Shown piece after piece: positions 1 to 12,100 of a stretch of 64,000 nucleotides of DNA. Within the stretch, counting starts at the first letter, position 1; each line of letters begins with the position of its first letter. The stretch covers positions 2,418,001 through 2,482,000 of the forward strand of contig NC_064000.1 in NCBI RefSeq assembly GCF_932276165.1. The letters run 5' to 3'. A program made the position numbers and the translations under genes. This DNA comes from Plutella xylostella. Its lineage: Eukaryota > Arthropoda > Insecta > Lepidoptera > Plutellidae. The notes beneath the pieces were generated by a model, which did no database searches, was not told the origin of the DNA, and worked only from the letters and a program-made list of their open reading frames with translations.

Positions 1-28
1 GATCCCCTATACATACAGTAACAATTAC

Positions 29-178
29 CTCGACCAGCCACCGGCGCAGACAGTCGTGGTGCACGGAGCTCACGTCGCCCGTGCAGCGGCACGGCCGGAT
101 GAGCGGCTCCGCGCGCGCGCCGTCGTAGCAGATCCAGCAGTCACGGATGGAGCCCACTAGAGAGTCGGTCTCGACGTT
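29..178 (-). CDS. Exon: RING-CH zinc finger, ligands 1-6
   Basis: The acceptor is ccctccaacag and the donor GTAATT; 150 bp, phase 0 to 0. CWIC gives ligands 1-2, PCRC ligands 3-4, and CTGDVSSVHHDC the C-x7-H-x2-C of RING-CH, with the Trp of RRWL after it. The His in position 5 with this spacing separates RING-CH (MARCH type) from PHD and classic RING fingers. The final Cys pair should be in the next exon, beyond the window. Confidence 0.9.
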
Positions 179-3100
179 CTGTTGGAGGGAATATGAGGTT
201 AAAGGTGCAAAATTGCGTTAATTAAACAGTAAACAAATATGAAAAGGTTACCCTACTTTCGTAGCTTCATTGTTTTCATAGTGTAGTTTGTTTAGGGTGG
301 CACGCACCAAGAGTCAGTTATAGATTTAATTTCGATTCAAGATTAAATTTTTAATGCAACACCCCTAGAAGAAGGAACCTATGACTACAAACACACATTA
401 GAAACCTATCCGTTACACAGTTTAGCTGTAGTAATTAATGCTAAAATAAACGACAAAATAACAATAAGAACAACACGAAAACGACACAAGTCCCTAAAAC
501 CCGCCAATCACAAAATCTTACCAAACAGCTTTTAGTCAACTTTGCATCCAGTTTCCCCACATCTAGCTCTTCAAACATACTGACATCCTTGTCTAACGAC
601 GCTGAACTATCGATAGCGCTGTCTTCTTCTACTTCCAAGTCTCTCTTTGTCTTCCCAGTGGCTCCCGCTATTCGCTTTCGTTCAATAATGAACGGTAACA
701 CAGTGGCCCAGAGTCTCATTTTGCAATAACGGATCAGTTCGCCCATGTACCATGCCATAAGGTCGAATTCAAAGGGAGGTAGTTCTGCCAACTAGAGGAA
801 TAATAATAGATTGTGTCAGAATTTTATGCTGAATACTGATTGATACAATAGGCAGGTTTGTGTGAACGCTGCGATAAAATAAATATATGACATGATACAT
901 GTGCGAAAGCAGTATTGGTCGTTGGCTTGAAATCATTGATGGACACACAAAAACCCGAGTTTCATTGAATGTCTGCCAAAATAAAATTAAAAAATATGCC
1001 ACAAAGCTTAGCGGAATATTATCAAAGTTTTTTTTTTAGGCCCACCAATAAGTTCAAACTCAAAAACCAATATAAACCCATAAGATCAGAATAGCTTTTA
1101 AGCTTTGGAAGACGTTACGACCACTATAATAAATATTATACCTTATGAGATGGATACCAGTACATGGTATGGAGGACAACAACAAATAAAATAAATATCT
1201 CTTATCACCTGGGACTAATGTGAAATATAACATATCCATGACACCATATAAATGAATAAACATTATGACATTATAATTATCTCGTGGAAATAATCTGCTT
1301 GTAAATTAACTTTTGCGAAAACATAATGCATCTTTGCATTACAAAACTTCAGCGAAATGCACTGGACTGGCATGTCCGAGCCTCTTTTTAGGCTTCCATG
1401 TCTAAAACCGGAGCTACAATATTTAAGCGTAAAACAGATACCAGAGTCTTTGTATTATACATATAAAGGGATATAAACAGGACTCGAGAATGCCAGTCGC
1501 TGAGTTTTCATCGACATCTCGCTACGAGAATCAAGACTCTGTCTTGGGTGTTGTAGTGGCATATGTTACGACACTATAATATACCCTTAGTGATCCCACT
1601 TCTGAAACCACAGGCACTGACCTTTCCACTAGCCTGCGACGTGAGCAGGTCATTCAACTTGGCGTCGTCCAACTGCCGGGCGAGCAGCCGCCGCGGGTTG
1701 AGCAGCCACAGCCGCTCGGGCGCCATGCAGTTCCACAGCACGCACGGGAACCACAGCGCCACGCCGATCTCGGCCAGACGGAAGACTATACTAACTATGC
1801 CTCGATTCACATAACAAACTTATAGCGAACTCATTGACTAGCATTTTAGAGCTTCTAAAGAAGCTTCCCTAGTAAATAATGATGTCTAACTACCAGTTTC
1901 AATCCTATCGATAGATAGAGTATTGAAACTGGCAGTAAAACAGATACCAGCGTTTTTCCTCATTGTATTGTTTAGCGCATTTGGGGGCTCAGAAATGCCA
2001 GTCGCAGAGTTTTCATCCATTTATTGCTATGAGAATCAAGGCTCTGTCTTGGTTGTGTAGGTGTTGTAGGTTGTAGCACCATAAAACCAGCTTAGTTTAT
2101 CCCACTTCTGAAACCACGGGCACTGACCTTCCCACTAGCCTGCGAGGTGAGCAGGTCATTCAACTTGGCGTCGTCCAACTGCCGGGCGAGCAGCCGCCGC
2201 GGGTTGAGCAGCCACAGCCGCTCGGGCGCCATGCAGTTCCACAGCACGCACGGGAACCACAGCGCCACGCCGATCTCGGCCAGACGGAAGACTATACTAA
2301 CTATGCTTCGATTGTCGTAACAAAACTTCAGCTAACTCATTGACTGGCACTTTTGAGCTTCTTTTTAAGCTTACTAGTAAATAAAGATGTCTAAAACAGA
2401 TACCAGCGTCTTACGTCGTTGTATTACAATGCCAGTCGCTGAGTTGTCATGGACTTCTTGCTACGAGAATCCAGGCTCTGTCTCAGATGTGTATATGTCA
2501 TGGCATCATGAAACGCTCTTAGCCATCCCACTTCTGAAACCACGGGCACTGACCTTCCCACTAGCCTGCGACGTGAGCAGGTCATTCAACTTGGCGTCGT
2601 CCAGCTGCCGGGCGAGCAGCCGCCGCGGGTTGAGCAGCCACAGCCGCTCGGGCGCCATGCAGTTCCACAGCACGCACGGGAACCACAGCGCCACGCCGAT
2701 CTCGGCCAGACGGAAGACTATACTAACTATGCCTCGATTGTCGTAACAAAACTCAACGGCTGGCCATTTGAAGCCTTTTTAAGCTTCCTAGTAAATAATT
2801 ATATCTAAAACCGAAGCTATAATCTAAATACATTGTATTGTAATGTGTAGCACATAAGGCGGGCTCTTAAATGCCAGTCGCTGAGTTTTCATGGACGACT
2901 TGCTACGAGAATTTGGGTGTGTATTGTAGCATGTTATGTTCCCTATGGCACCATAAAAAGCGCTTACTGATCCCACTTCTGAACCCACGGGCACTGACCT
3001 TCCCACTAGCCTGCGACGTGAGCAGGTCATTCAACTTGGCGTCGTCCAGCTGCCGGGCGAGCAGCCGCCGCGGGTTGAGCAGCCACAGCCGCTCGGGCGT

Positions 3101-6100
3101 CATGCAGTTCCACAGCACGCACGGGAACCACAGCGCCACACAGTTCTCGGCTAAGCGGAAGACTATACTAACTATGCCTCGATTGTCGTTACAAAACTTC
3201 AGCAAAATCTCATTGACTGGCAATTTAGAGCCTCTTTTTAAGCTGTCAATAATATGAATTTCAATAACAATGATGTCCAAAACCGGAATAAATATATTGT
3301 GATGTGTAGCGCATAAGCGGGCTCTTAAATGGCAGTCGCTGAGTTTTCATGAACGTCTTGCTACAAAAATCAAGGCTCTGCCTTGGTTGTGTAGGTATTG
3401 TAGCACCATGATAATCGCTTGTGTTGTGGCATACGTTATGGCACCATCAAATGCGCTTCGTTATCCCACTTCTGAAACCACGGGCACTGACCTTGCCACT
3501 AGCCTGCGAGGTGAGCAGGTCATTCAACTTGGCGTCGTCCAGCTGCCGGGCGAGCAGCCGCCGCGGGTTGAGCAGCCACAGCCGCTCGGGCGCCATGCAG
3601 TTCCACAGCACGCACGGGAACCACAGCGCCACGCCGATCTCGGCCAGGCGGAAGACTATGTCGTGCCAGTTGCGGGATACCACTGGGACCCTGCGGGAGA
3701 TAAATGCGGTTTTATTATTGGTGGTGTATTGGTAACGGCAAACGAGATAATATTTCAAGTATCAGTCCTTCGGTAGGTACAGGAAAAATATTTAGGATTT
3801 ATGTTAGATTTCTCGAAGCATTACGCTGTTAGGGGATCTTTTCTCTTGCCAAATTATTGCGCACGATTTTAATCAACAAAACCGACAATAGAAGAAATGA
3901 GGATAAAACAAACTTACCCGACAAAGCTGTAAGAAGAACCCTACCTATCTCAATGTTATTGCACTATAATGGTAATAGAGGCTGCATCTGAAAAGCCTAA
4001 GGTGCTGCATGATATTTGTCTTGATCAGCCTAGCCTAATACAGCGATGCATCAGAAACTGTTTACTGTCCAGTAAAGCCCCAGCACATACCTGGTCTTCC
4101 ACGTGTCGGAGAGCGTCTCCGAGGCGAGGAAGCCGGCGATGAGGATGAGCATCAGCGCCTGGCTCACCAGCCCCAGCCGCGACTGCTGCAGCTGCGACGC
4201 GTCCACCGAGAGACCACGGGACCCTGATAGGGCTGTGCTACTCATTCCCGGCTTCCCATTTGACTTTATTTACCTTTGCATGGATTTGATGACAATAAAG
4301 CGCTGCCTTACATACTTCAGTTTTGTTTAACTCCACGTTTTTACTAGTGAAACTGGTAGCGGCAGTCAATCTGAACCGATGTCAACCTAAGACAACTGGA
4401 TAAAATGAACTTTCTTTACAAAGCTATATAAAGTAGCCTTGCGATAGGAGGACGCATCAGAAAAACCCTACGGCGCAGTAAAATACCCCCTCAACCAGCA
4501 CAAACCTGGTCTTCCACGTGTCGGAGAGCGTCTCCGAGGCGAGGAAGCCGGCGATGAGGATGAGCATCAGCGCCTGGCTCACCAGCCCCAGCCGCGACTG
4601 CTGCAGCTGCGACGCGTCCACCGAGAGCCCGCGAGACCCTGACAGGTCTGTGCATACACCCTGTAAGGAAACTAGGTTTTAAAGAAGTGAAATATTACAA
4701 TTAAATGATAGGTGTAATTGAGATGGATGAGATATAGAGTGGAGACCATGAACATGTAAACATAACATACAATGCCATCCGGTCTGCTGGACCGATATAG
4801 TCAGTACCTACTAACTAACTGCCTTCCGTTGCTGACTGAGGGTGCGCCGGACGTACGAGGCTGATAAGTTAGTCGATGACGGGGAGGCTCCTAAGTGGGG
4901 CTTCCGCGGCCTGTGCTATTAAAAACCAGGTTCGATCGCACTACGCCTGTTTTTGAAGTTTCTTTATTCTGGTAAACTTTCATTTTGTTTTCCTTTACGG
5001 GCGGCGACAAGCCTCATTGCGCAAATTTCCAGAATCCATGGGCCCTACTAAATGCGGTTCGGCATGCCACCAATAAGCTCATTGTGATTATGATGATGAT
5101 GATCTGGGATATACAGCAACAGATTCTCAACAAATTTCCCCACCCCAGTCGCATTTTCCACTTGCCTACCCGTCAAGACCTCACCCCGCCGCCTACCTGC
5201 TTGGTGACGAGCGTGTCGGTGGCGTCATCGTCGTCGGCGGAGGTGCCGGCGCGCGGGGAGATGATCGTGCACACCTTCGTCTCCTTCAGGAACTCGCCGC
5301 GGAGCTGAAACAAGATAATACACGTAAGTTTTACAGCTGAAAAATATTGTGCTGAATTTGTGATAGGACTGAGTAGCCTGCGGCCGCTACACGGGTTCGT
5401 TATCGATGTCGATAATAATTATTATTTATTTCAGGCAACTGAGGACCATAGATAAATACATGAATACAATTAATGGGCGTTCGACCAAACACAGCGCCGT
5501 ATTTATGGTGAATCACGATATAGTCGTCGCGTTGGTCGACAACGAACCCGTTTAGCGGCAGCAGGATTGGGACTGGTGGACCTGTCTCTATTTCTTTCTT
5601 TGTAAATTTTAGGCAAACTATGCTGTGAATTATTATTATATTGTTTTGCATGTTCTATTGAAATTATGAAATAAGGTGCAGCGCTGCAGCCGCGCTGCTT
5701 CCGCGCGACAATTAGCGACTAATTTGAAGGCGCCCTAATTGTGAAATAATAATGTTTCACATCTGTAACCAAGTTAAATTTGATCTGTATCATAATTTTA
5801 AGTATATCTTTGAAACTGAATTTAAATGAAAATGTGGTAAGCTTGAAATATGGATTTACCCACTGTAATTCAGTCTTAAGTTATCCTCTGGAAATGTACT
5901 GCATATAAGTGCATAAAATAATGCAACGTTATTCCTACTTCTAAAAATTACGGCGCTTATTTCCTGCGTCAGAAAACTTCAATTTGAACAACACGCACTA
6001 AAATCACTCATTCATCAACTATACAAAGAAATAGGTGAGTACGTTCAGTGCAAACGCGTAAAAACAAAAAAAAAATTCAACCGCACATTAATTTAGAACA

Positions 6101-9100
6101 ATAACAATACATCGTCAGAACTTAGACCCGACCAAATACAGAAGGTTTTATGTGTGGCCATGACCACAAAAGCGTGATACAACCATTTGTTTTGTGAATA
6201 GCACGACGGATATAATTGTAAGGACAAATGTGCGCCAATATAATAGAGTCACATCCTTTAATCTCTTTAGAAACTTGCTATAGTGTCACGTCATGCCTTT
6301 TGAAATGAAGGATGAAGGAGGATTGACAAAGTGCCTACCATAGTACTACCTATATATTAGCATAAGGTAATATATCACCAAATCACAATACATAAATCGG
6401 TCTGATACACACACATACTTAAACATAATTTATAAGTCAGCAGATGGAACAATCCTTATGTTATGATTTTTTATTTATTAAAACTTACTTTTTAAATACT
6501 CATCATACGTCTTCTACGAACCAAAAATGAAAAACTCAAAGTTCCGAGAAGAATGGCGATTGGCAACATAAATAAAAGAAGTGCAGAATTCTCGTTACTT
6601 TTAAGCTTTTAACATGCATTGTTTAATCTGTATGGGAATACCTTTATGGTTTTCATAGAATGTATTTTTTGTTAGGTAAAGCAAAATAATACATTCGACT
6701 GAGATTTATTTAATGAGTAACAGATATTTCAAATAAGGAAAGGTGTTGTAATATTAGACCATCGACACTAAATGCGACAGTAGATAGGTATATAGTAACT
6801 ATAGTAAGTACATAAGTATACCTTATTCCGTATTCCATGACAATCGTAAACTTGAATTTTTCAACGACCGTAACTAAATGAACTAAAGGTTTAAATAAAA
6901 TTATGTTCACCCCTATTGTGAGTTGTTAAATTGTATCTCAATGTATGCTACATAGGTGCTTCTTCATTGAGTAACAATTTAACTTTCAAACACTCTATAA
7001 GACGAAAAACTAAGTTTGTGCTGCTGCGCGTGCCACGATTCTATCTCGTTGTATTAATCGTGCAGGTTTCGTTCGTTAGGTCTTCGTCAGTATAGAGTAC
7101 TTAACCCTCCAGATAGCGAACTCTAGGTTACCTTGAAGAACACCTCGACTCCATAGATGAGGAAGAAGATGACGACTATGAACAGCAGCACCGCGTAGCA
7201 GCCGTTGAACACGTGCTGGTAGAAGCTCTGCAAGAAAAACAACAATATTATTAATGAAATATATATTTTTTAAACATTTTCTTTCTTATTGCTTTTTGAT
7301 CACTATGAAAAGTGTAGATATTATGACCATAACCGTCCAGTCTTGGAGAAGAAAGAAGAAAGTAAGAAAGAAAACGTTTATTCAGTGTACTGCTACGTTC
7401 TGCAGTGAATAGTTTACGGGATGTGAGTTTTTATTATTACTATCCCATATTATTTAATAGTAATATTAGTAATCCATATACTGTTTTCTCACACGGTTTA
7501 GTAGCCTCATATTAGTGTCCAATTAAAACATTTCAATGACAAAGTCATTTCGCATTTTGAGGCTAGCTAGGTTGTATTGTTTATGGCATTTTCGTATTGA
7601 GGTTTTATGGGTTTAGCTTTTAACGACCGGAAGGCCAAGAGCATGCGTATTTCGTTACTTAATTAGTGAATATCGTAAAAAAAACAATTACGTCAAAATG
7701 TAACTCAGCCACTTTCGGGGGAGGACTGATAAAGAATTTCCTTAGTGTCGGTAGATTGTTCGTCTTAGCGTATCGGTGAACAACACTAGAGTGACTGCGT
7801 CTAGGGTTCGGTCACCAAGATTAGCCAGTCAGAAAAGCGTCAGTACCAAGGGTGCGCCGGACGTATACAAGTTATCATGTACAGTGAGGTTACGGAACGA
7901 ACGGTAGTAGTTACTACGTCATTCGGACCCTTAAGCCCCGGGAGCTTCACAATCCTTACCCTCTTCTCCGCGGAGGTGCCGGCCACGTTGGTGGTGAGCA
8001 CCTCGGCCGCGAGCAGCGTGTAGATGATCAGGTTGAAGGTCACGAAGGCGAGGAACGACTTGGACAGGAACCGCGGCCGCTCCCAGCGGATGTCGCGCAG
8101 GTGGAACACCTGGTGGGGGAGAGAGACGGCAACATTAGTCAATGGGGAATTGCAAGTTGCAACAACAACGATCGGATGGCGAAAAACGGCGATACCACGG
8201 TTCGCGACCTTGGGTACAAATGTACAGCGAAAATTGGATGGCTCGCTTGCTAGTCACATCTGACCACCCCCGCTTAGGGGATTATAGTCGTGAGCATATA
8301 ATTATTAATGTATGTACTATGCTTCACATATTCTCACTCGCGGGGGAGTAGCTAATTCGCTTTTTTTCCGTACGGTGAAAAAACAAGAATTTTGTTTCTT
8401 TATAGACAAGTGGTTGTAGGTATGTTGATACAGTGATGAGTTAAGTTGATCTCGGTTGGACGTGTACCTAACTTATAATAACACCCTGTGTGGCAGTGTC
8501 ATTGAACTTGCTAATGCATCTAACAAGTCTACCGAGACACGCACATTCCAGAATCTTCACTGTTTTGTACTCAATCAGCTCATTAAATACTGTCGGCCAA
8601 AACTGTTGCTATTATTTTTGGCCAAAGAAAATAATGATTAATCGTAATTTACTTTTTTTGCTCCTAAAGCTCTATTAAATACATTAAATAGAGGCCTAAT
8701 TTTGGGAGTAATAAAAAATAATCTACGCAGTAAACACTGATGAAAAATAAGAATGTCGTTCATCTTAGCTAGATACCTTTTTTAGCGTGTGATCTAAAAG
8801 CCCGGCAATGCTATTTCTTGTCTGCCTACGCATTTATTGTTGTTTTAGGTATTCAAACAAAAAAAAATCGAAGTAATTTTATACTATTTAATTATTTATT
8901 GGATTAAATAACTTCATTTAATAAGGTAGCTATGTAAACGCATTTTTGTTGTTGTTGTTTAGTGTATTACTTTTTAAGCTTTAGTTAGATCTTTGGAAAT
9001 TTAGCCGAATGTACTTAACTTACCTATGATACTTAAACCTTATTTACATTAGGTACCTACCAAACGTAAATAGATAAATACTAAGAGTCACGCATCGCTA

Positions 9101-12100
9101 TGTACCGAATGCACTGAATATTATTTTAATGACTTAATATACCTTCGAATTAACGATTTCTAGATGTAAATCAAAGGACGTACGGCCTTGAGTGAGTCAA
9201 CGGTTTGGCGAGTTAAATAATAAAAATTTGTTGTTCTAGTTTTATTGCATAGTAGAGCAGGTTGTATTGATGACGTAGACATAGAAAGAAAAAAAAAACT
9301 TTGTGTGCGTCACATAGGTAATCGCTTGCCCAACAGGACGCATCACCTAACAAACGTTAAAAACCGCCCACATTCAACACTAAAAGTCGCGTAACTTTTG
9401 AACAGCTAAGCCGATTTTGATAAAATATGGCTAATAACTCTCGGGAAAACATTATCTATGATCCGAAAGAAACTAAACGAAAATCGGTCCTGCCGTTTGG
9501 GAGCTACGCTAGCACAGACTGATACACAAACACACAGACACGAGCCCTCAAGAGAGTAGGTTTTAAAAAAAAACATTCTTCAGAAAAAATCTATTTATAG
9601 TTACGATGAAAAATGAAAAGCATTTGACTTTGATTTTGGTCCTTTTAATTTACATAACACAATATTTACTGAGGTCTGCAAGTACCACCTTCTAAGAATG
9701 ACAGCCTACGTTTGGGCATCATTCTGTATAGTATACGTCCAGTTGTTTCATAAATATTTAATATGATAATCAAGGAATATGAGTCTCACCGTTAATCTAG
9801 TGTCCATCAATGTGTTAAAAACTTTAGCAAAAAAAACACAGGTGTATCCTGACCACGCCCACATTTATATCATTGGGATCTTCTCTGTTCATTTTACATC
9901 GGTATCCAATCAAGTTATAAAACGCCAAAACCCTGCAAAATTAAATAAATCCCATTATATTTCAGTAATTTGGTATAAAGCTTTTATGCATTTATTAGAT
10001 TATATGATTTCAGTTATAGCTAATTATCATAGCAATCAACAATGATTTTCCCCAATAAAAAGGTCGAATTCTACATTTAATTAGTCACATTTTGGATAAA
10101 GTCATTGCATTATAAAATAACTACTATTTTTACAAGTTGTATAGTTTTAAAAGATACTTAGGAGTATTAAGTATGTATACCTAAATAAAAATACCTGAAG
10201 CGTCCGTAGTCGACCGGGCCTCAGTGATCGTAACTGATCGCTGAGGTTAAGCAACAACTGACACGGTCAGCCATTGGATGGGTGACCAATTTCAAGTGGT
10301 GGTTTTCTGGACGCTTCCGTGCTTCGGACGGCACGTTAAGCCGTGGGTCCCGGTTGCTGCTTCGGCAACAGTCGTTAAGCCTAGTCAGAGGCCTTCGGGC
10401 GGCTTGAAAACATCTGACAGTCGGGTTGCCCACTTACCCGACAACTCTCTCAGCACAAGCTTGCTTGTGTTGGTGTCCACCAACCCGCACTTGGCCAGCG
10501 TGGTGGACTAGGCCTAAACCCTTCCTTCATTGGAAGGAGACCCGTGCCCCAGCAGTGGGGACGTAATGGGTCGTGAATAGTCGTAATGATACCTAAATAT
10601 AGGATATTATTCATAACAATCATACCTTAAAAGTAAAAGTTGGTACATAGTAACAGATTACATACATACAAGTTACTACGAAAGTAAGTAAGGTTTAGTA
10701 TTTATATTATGTTGCAAAGGTGGTATTAAGTACCTAATATAAGTATGCCGAAAGGGGTTGATTGTGAAATGATTTCTTCCTTACTCTTTTTAACACTTTT
10801 TAGTGCGTAGCCATATTAGTGTTTTATATACACATATTTATTTATCAAATTTGAGTACACTTGCCCTAAGCTCGGTGCAAGGTGGTCGCAAAATGACTTG
10901 ATCAGGCAGCCCCGCCTAGATAACGAGTTGCCCTAAACTTATTGCTAAACAACCTGTCCAGTTAATAGCTACCGAATACTAGAGCTGTGTACTGTCAGAG
11001 CCATATTTCTGCAAGGGCTTTTAGAAATGAAATCGTTTATTATTTTTGATTACTGAATTTACAATTACTTGTCAAAAGTCATAATATTACACTACCACTA
11101 CTTTTCTGCTCTTAGGTTTGATTAAAAATATGTATTTGAATTCGATGTCTGCAATTTTTTTATTGTAGCTTCCGTAGCAAAAATACACTCGCAAGCAATG
11201 AAAAAGTTTCAGTGACATATCAACTTTCCTATTTAGTTGGTGAAACTTTTTCATCGCTTTGCGACTGTAAAACATCTAAGTACCTATATGCGATATAATA
11301 TTATGTCCATACCATTAACACCAGACGGCGCGAGGACCTATGTATACTTTCTAGGAGACTCACTAAAGCCAATAAGTGTTTCTTTGCTGTTGTTCCCAGG
11401 GTATACAACTCACTCACTGATGAAGTTAGAAGTGCGCCTAGTGAGACCATATTCATCTCTAGGTTGAAAAAGTTATTGGTTGGTATGGCATGCATTCAAC
11501 GGACGATTTTTTTCAAAATGTATAATGTAATATTACCTAATATTCTCATACATTGCATTATTTTATAATTATGACTTGATTGACTTATATATTTTATGTC
11601 TATTGACATTTAGGGTGAATTCGTCCAACCATCACGTTACACGAGAATAACTATACCGGGATTAAAATTATACGCGAGTAAATATCTAGGATAAGTACAT
11701 TTGCATTCTACCAAGTTATACCATGATTAAATTGAATGAACGAGGAACGAAACTGTAATGCAACTAAAATAAAAATAGCTGCGTTTCAAAGTATGCAATA
11801 GAAATGACATGCCAACTTAGTTTGAATGGATTATAAAAGTATGAAATTGTTTATGTTTTAAAATTTTATTCGCTGTTGTTATTCTGAGACTTTGCCTTTT
11901 AACGTACTTTTGTTTATGTTTTGACAGATGTGTTTATATGTCATTATGACGGTTTTCTAATCAGCTGATGTGCTGCCGCCATTACAAAATTACTCTCGGA
12001 TAAGCTCGTTACACGGTCAATTTTGGCGGTATAACATTTTATTCTTGGGATAAGCTAGTTATCTTGTTTTCAGGTTTGATAGAATGCAAAATCTGCTTAC

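Larger units (their letters stand above)
1345..3690. repeat. Tandem array of 426-506 bp units carrying the segment-7 exon
   Basis: Exon copies start at 1622, 2128, 2554, 2999 and 3492. The intronic part of each unit (for example atgccagtcgctgag, then cccacttctgaaacca beside the donor) is recognisably repeated but has many substitutions and indels. The exon part is nearly invariant. A further partial intronic unit lies at about 1345-1480. Confidence 0.85.

Noticed and set aside
1345..3690. CRISPR-like regular array
   Set aside because: Units carry a spliceable eukaryotic exon, and the part between is a diverged repeat rather than unique spacers. The TATAA array at 12273 is rejected for the same reason: the repeat is 5 bp long.
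1563..3776. Plus-strand open frames repeated in the exon array (PLLKPRALTFPLACDVSR type)
   Set aside because: They are the antisense of the segment-7 exon copies; the minus strand has matching splice sites and a hydrophobic helix that joins its neighbours in phase.
1345..4660. Assembly artefact (collapsed or duplicated haplotypes) as the cause of exon copies
   Set aside because: Intron parts differ by many indels between units, and the truncation border is shared by four copies; allelic duplicates would not look like this. Raw reads would still be the proper test.
10215..10320. 5S rRNA gene
   Set aside because: Only the internal control half matches; the 5' third and the 3' end are unrelated, and a SINE body follows.
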